A stretch of 8,628 nt of DNA, taken from Verrucomicrobiota bacterium (GTDB lineage Bacteria > Verrucomicrobiota > Verrucomicrobiia > Opitutales > Opitutaceae). Under the pieces are notes generated by a model. That model made no database searches and had not been told where the DNA came from. It saw nothing but the letters and a program-made list of their open reading frames with translations. This document shows, piece by piece, positions 5,971-8,628 of this stretch. The stretch is taken from positions 1 to 8,628 of the forward strand of contig JAEYQF010000186.1 of NCBI GenBank assembly GCA_023410155.1. The letters run 5' to 3'. Made by a program: the position numbers and the translations under genes. The stretch's first letter is position 1, and each line of letters starts with the position of its first letter.

Positions 5971-6611
5971 GGCCGGCGTCGCGCGATCATGCGATACGCG
6001 CCGAGCAGAGTTGTGTGGCATTCCCAATCCCACTTCTCGCGCGTGAGGCCGAGGAGACGGGGAAGCTCGTCGCCGAGAAAGCCTGCGGCGATGCTGACAT
6101 GTCCGTCGTGAAGACTCACGTGGTTGGCGCCGGAGAGCCGCGCCACCAAGCGGTAGAGCGGCTGAAACGCGCGTCGTCGCGCGGGTTCGCATGCGAGAAT
6201 CACGCGGGCACCGGTGCGTAGTTTTTCGCCGAGGTGGGCGAGCGCCTCGGTCGTAAATTGGTGGAAGATCATGTTGCCCAGGATCACAGGGTAGCGCGGG
6301 AAGCGGTCGAAACTGAGCAGATCTGCGCGGTGCCAGGTGCGTTCCGGGGGCCAGCGGGAGGGAGCGGGCCAGAGGTCGAGGCCGTCAACTGCGTGACCGC
6401 GAGCAGCGAGATAGGCGCAGAGTTCGCCGACTCCGGCGCCGAGTTCGAGCGCGACCGAGTGGCGCGGCATGACGCTTGGCCCCACGCGAGCGAACCACCG
6501 GAAGTTGCCCATGAGCGAATTGATGCGCCGCATATCACGGCGAAAGTGGAGTGCGTCCGGATGGTCGAAGGGCAGGGCATCCAGCAACTCCGGCTCCGTT
6601 TTGCGCAGCAT
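5967..6611 (-). CDS. Class I SAM-dependent methyltransferase, PKS-associated
   Basis: The product (214 aa) carries motif I as LELGAGVGELCAYLA (55-69) with the glycine-rich SAM loop, followed by acidic DGLDLWP (76-82) at the end of the second strand. The N-terminal segment TEPELLDALPFDHPDALHFRRDMRRINSLMGN (5-36) is a distinctive cap which I associate with methyltransferases found beside bacterial type III PKS genes (from memory, not searched). It probably methylates a hydroxyl or ring carbon of the polyketide; acceptor unknown. ATG 6611 is preferred: the frame remains open to 6728, but the extra 39 residues are arginine-rich and would overlap the divergent deaminase gene. No ribosome binding site is evident. 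It is first of the trio, and its stop overlaps the FAD gene start (ATGA). Confidence 0.88.
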   Translation of the reverse strand: MLRKTEPELLDALPFDHPDALHFRRDMRRINSLMGNFRWFARVGPSVMPRHSVALELGAGVGELCAYLAARGHAVDGLDLWPAPSRWPPERTWHRADLLSFDRFPRYPVILGNMIFHQFTTEALAHLGEKLRTGARVILACEPARRRAFQPLYRLVARLSGANHVSLHDGHVSIAAGFLGDELPRLLGLTREKWDWECHTTLLGAYRMIARRRP

Positions 6612-6668
6612 GATCGAGCTGAAGGTTGCGCGGGTGCGACGTGGAGTCCAGAGTCGCGGGCGATTTCC
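6612..6668. promoter_or_regulatory. Divergent intergenic region, presumed back-to-back promoters
   Basis: These 57 bases separate the methyltransferase start (minus) from the dCMP deaminase-like start (plus), so both transcription units probably begin here or just inside the neighbouring genes. I see no convincing -35/-10 pair and no clear operator palindrome; the call rests on gene orientation only. Confidence 0.35.
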
Positions 6669-7142
6669 ATGTCCGACTCGTCCAGCCCTGTTGATCTCTT
6701 CTCGCAAGCCGCGGCGAATTTCCCTCATCGTCCTTCATGGGACGAATATTTCATGGCGACTGCCGTGCTCATGTCGTCGCGCTCGAACTGTGAGCGGTTG
6801 CACGTCGGCTGCGTGATCGTGACGGGAGGCGCTCGCAAGAACCGGATCGTGGCCGCGGGCTACAACGGATTCCTGCCCGGCACACCGCATGTCTCGCGGG
6901 TGCGTGACGGTCATGAGCAGGCGACGGTGCACGCGGAGCAGAATGCGATCGCAGATGCGGCGCGCCGCGGCAGTGCGGTCGAGGGCTGCGTGGCCTACGT
7001 CACGCATTATCCGTGCATCAATTGCGCAAAGATACTTGCGTCTGCCGGTATTGCGGAGGTCCGTTACCGCCTCGATTACCACAATGACCCTTTGGTGGCG
7101 CCGCTGCTCGCGGATGCCGGCGTGACTATCCTTCAGCTCTGA
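6669..7142 (+). CDS. Zinc-dependent dCMP/cytidine deaminase family protein (ComEB-like)
   Basis: This 157-residue cytosolic enzyme most resembles deoxycytidylate deaminase, which turns dCMP into dUMP for thymidylate synthesis. The zinc site is complete: His88 and the proton-shuttling Glu90 in TVHAEQNAI, and Cys116 with Cys119 in PCINCAK. Other family blocks are SWDEYFMATAVLMSSRSNC (23-41), the GxVIV-like strand HVGCVIV (45-51) and GYNGFLPGTPH (64-74), typical of dCMP deaminases rather than tRNA adenosine or riboflavin deaminases. ATG 6669 gives the usual length, with SWDEYF near residue 23. The frame is open upstream to 6234, but that part is antisense to the methyltransferase. No ribosome binding site is seen. 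yqgE follows after 16 bp and is probably co-transcribed. Confidence 0.9.
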   Translation: MSDSSSPVDLFSQAAANFPHRPSWDEYFMATAVLMSSRSNCERLHVGCVIVTGGARKNRIVAAGYNGFLPGTPHVSRVRDGHEQATVHAEQNAIADAARRGSAVEGCVAYVTHYPCINCAKILASAGIAEVRYRLDYHNDPLVAPLLADAGVTILQL

Positions 7143-7158
7143 TTTCCCGACCTGCGAC

Positions 7159-7713
7159 ATGCGCGAAAGCCGCGAAGCCTCGAAACTCTCCCTTGCTGGT
7201 TCGCTCCTGCTCGCCCATCCGAAGCTGCGGGATCCGAATTTTCGGCGGACGGTGATCCTCATGTCGCTCCACAATGGCGATGGGGCGATGGGCGTGGTGT
7301 TGAACCGGCCGCTGGGGAAACACTTGGGCGAGCTGAACGGCGATTTCGCCCTCGGTCCCTTGGCTTCGACTCCGCTCTTCGGCGGCGGCCCCGTGCAAAC
7401 CGAGCAGTTGTTGCTCGTGGCGTGGCAACCGCAGGAAGACGGGTTCCGGCTACATTTCGGAATCGAGCCGGATCGCGCGGCCCAACTCGCCACCGAGGCG
7501 GGCACCCACGTGCGGGCGTTTCTGGGCTATGCCGGCTGGTCGGCGGGCCAATTGGAGAGCGAATTGGAGCAGGACACCTGGGTCGTTGCGGATTTGCCGG
7601 GCGGATTGCTTGAGTTGCCACAAGACGTTTCGCTGTGGAGCCGGGTGCTCGGCGTGCTCGGCGAGGATTGGCGGCTGCTCGCCAACGAGCCGGACGACGC
7701 CAGTCAGAACTAG
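7159..7713 (+). CDS. yqgE: YqgE/AlgH family protein (UPF0301)
   Basis: The 184-residue protein matches the UPF0301 family, whose biochemical role is not established (AlgH in Pseudomonas was linked to alginate regulation). Diagnostic blocks are GSLLLAHPKLRDPNFRRTVIL (starting at 14), GAMGVVLNRPLG (42-53), LFGGGPVQTEQL (73-84) and FLGYAGWSAGQLESELEQDTW (starting at 120). Its length is normal and it looks intact. The ATG at 7159 lies 16 bp after the deaminase stop without a recognisable ribosome binding site. The stop is TAG, 88 bp before rpmJ. The pairing with the deaminase gives no clear functional hint. Confidence 0.92.
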   Translation: MRESREASKLSLAGSLLLAHPKLRDPNFRRTVILMSLHNGDGAMGVVLNRPLGKHLGELNGDFALGPLASTPLFGGGPVQTEQLLLVAWQPQEDGFRLHFGIEPDRAAQLATEAGTHVRAFLGYAGWSAGQLESELEQDTWVVADLPGGLLELPQDVSLWSRVLGVLGEDWRLLANEPDDASQN

Positions 7714-7762
7714 CGTTTTGCGCTGCCGTTGCGGCTCGCGCGGAAGCACGGGGACATTTCAG

Positions 7763-7791
7763 TTGACAGGGGGTGCACCGCTCTCTGTTTT
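7763..7791 (+). promoter_or_regulatory. Candidate sigma-70 promoter of rpmJ-rpmE
   Basis: A perfect -35 hexamer TTGACA (7763-7768) is followed after 17 bases by the poor -10 match TGTTTT (7786-7791). Transcription would start only a few bases before the rpmJ ATG at 7802, giving an almost leaderless message, which fits the lack of a ribosome binding site. No Zur-type AT-rich palindrome is visible in the 88-bp gap, although zinc-free ribosomal protein genes are often controlled by Zur. Confidence 0.4.
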
Positions 7792-7801
7792 CCCCTCTTT
7801 T

Positions 7802-7927
7802 ATGAAAGTTGTCTCCTCCATCAAATCGGCCAAGAAGCGTCACCCGGCCTGCCAGGTGGTGCGTCGTAAAGGCAAGATCTACGTGATCAACAAAGTCGAG
7901 CCGCGCTACAAGGCGCGCCAAGGCTGA
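7802..7927 (+). CDS. rpmJ: Ribosomal protein bL36, zinc-independent (type B) form
   Basis: This tiny 41-residue, very basic protein of the large ribosomal subunit reads MKVVSSIKSAKKRHPACQVV and continues RRKGKIYVINK to the end KARQG. It closely resembles E. coli YkgO (MKVLNSLRTAKERHPDCQ...). The zinc-ribbon cysteines of the C+ form are missing: only Cys17 remains, so it should not bind zinc. ATG 7802 directly follows a pyrimidine-rich CCCCTCTTTT, with no Shine-Dalgarno sequence. rpmE follows after 20 bp. In genomes with both forms, such copies replace the zinc-binding ones during zinc starvation; whether this genome has another copy cannot be seen here. Confidence 0.93.
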   Translation: MKVVSSIKSAKKRHPACQVVRRKGKIYVINKVEPRYKARQG

Positions 7928-7947
7928 TTAACCCTCCATTTCCCGCC

Positions 7948-8199
<252 letters not shown>

Positions 8200-8224
8200 G
8201 CGCTTCGCTCCTTCACTCGAGTTG

Positions 8225-8251
8225 AGCCCGCCCTTACCGGCGGGCTTTTTT
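8225..8251 (+). terminator. Rho-independent terminator after rpmJ-rpmE
   Basis: GCCCGCC (8226-8232) pairs perfectly with GGCGGGC (8239-8245) over a 6-base loop; an outer A-T pair extends the stem, and six T residues follow directly (8246-8251). This is a textbook intrinsic terminator 26 bp after the rpmE stop and closes the plus-strand unit. Confidence 0.92.
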
Positions 8252-8308
8252 GTTGTCGGCGGGGGATTTGGGCTTGTTGACCGTGCCAGCGCTCCGTGTG
8301 TTTGCGCG

Positions 8309-8628
8309 GTGACAAAGCTGATCTGTTTCGATTGCGACAGCACCCTCTCGGCCATCGAAGGCATCGATGAACTGGCGCGCCTGCGCGGATCGACGGTGGG
8401 CGCTCAGATCGAGGCCATGACCAACGAGGCCATGGACGGAAGGATTTCCGTCGAGGCAGTGTTCGGCCGGCGACTGCAGATCATCGAACCGCGGCGTGAG
8501 GACGTGGCGGCGATCGGCCAACTTTACCTCAAGACGATCGAGCCCACGGCGAAATCCACCATCGCCGAACTCGTGGCCCGTGGCTGGACGCCCGTGATCC
8601 TAAGCGGCGGCTTCAGACCGGTCATCGC
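8309..8628 (+). CDS. serB: Phosphoserine phosphatase-like HAD hydrolase, 3' end outside window
   Basis: The visible 106 residues are the N-terminal half of a SerB-like HAD phosphatase, which hydrolyses phosphoserine to serine in the last step of serine synthesis. Motif I is FDCDSTLS (7-14) with nucleophile Asp8 and general acid Asp10, followed by EGIDELARLRG (17-27) as in SerB, the cap segment MTNEAMDGRISVEAVFGRRL (37-56), and motif II VILSGGF (96-102) with Ser99. GTG 8309 is chosen since it places Asp8 at the usual distance from the N-terminus; no ATG precedes it in frame. The gene has no long N-terminal ACT-type regulatory domain. Motifs III and IV would lie beyond base 8628, so serine specificity over related HAD phosphatases is probable but not proven. 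Confidence 0.85.
   Translation, partial: MTKLICFDCDSTLSAIEGIDELARLRGSTVGAQIEAMTNEAMDGRISVEAVFGRRLQIIEPRREDVAAIGQLYLKTIEPTAKSTIAELVARGWTPVILSGGFRPVI

Noticed and set aside
5047..6111. Plus-strand open frame of 354 codons
   Set aside because: It is exactly antisense to the FAD oxidoreductase and the end of the methyltransferase gene; its translation is low-complexity, rich in R, A, E and H, with no family motif. Long antisense frames are common in GC-rich DNA.
8277..8304. TTGACC / TGTTTG promoter-like pair before serB
   Set aside because: The -35 is fair but the -10 is too poor to call; it only resembles the rpmJ arrangement in layout.

Overview
The window is a GC-rich, gene-dense piece of bacterial chromosome with 13 recognisable protein genes; the first and last run off the edges. 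Gene content and protein style (YqgE, bL31/bL36 of the zinc-free type, an Opitutus-like signal peptide ending in LRAQ, an extra NusG-family protein) suggest a Verrucomicrobiota member, perhaps an Opitutaceae-like genome. That placement is inference; no rRNA or other marker is present. Most start codons lack a clear Shine-Dalgarno sequence.

Layout. (1) 3-1004, plus strand: the end of pgsA and all of pgpA, two consecutive steps of phosphatidylglycerol synthesis, 3 bp apart. (2) 6611 down to 1021, minus strand: a long co-directional series. It opens with a methyltransferase, an FAD-dependent oxidoreductase and a type III polyketide synthase, tightly packed and probably one small biosynthetic operon. 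A Nif3/YbgI-like metal protein follows, whose natural start is cut off by an in-frame TAA. Next comes an intergenic stretch with a 22-bp tandem repeat (itself built of 11-bp halves), then aroQ (type II dehydroquinase), a NusG/RfaH-like factor overlapping it by ATGA, and a predicted outer-membrane or exported protein 3 bp further on. (3) 6669-8628, plus strand: a dCMP deaminase-like gene and yqgE as a pair, then rpmJ and rpmE of the cysteine-poor (zinc-independent) type, a strong intrinsic terminator, and the start of a phosphoserine-phosphatase-like HAD gene.

The most notable parts are the PKS/FAD/methyltransferase trio, whose composition resembles the phenolic-lipid srsABC type of operon though its product is unknown; the phased 11/22/44-bp repeat upstream of aroQ; the single-codon interruption of nif3; and the NusG paralogue wired between aroQ and an exported protein. 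No insertion sequence, phage gene, CRISPR array, tRNA or rRNA was seen.
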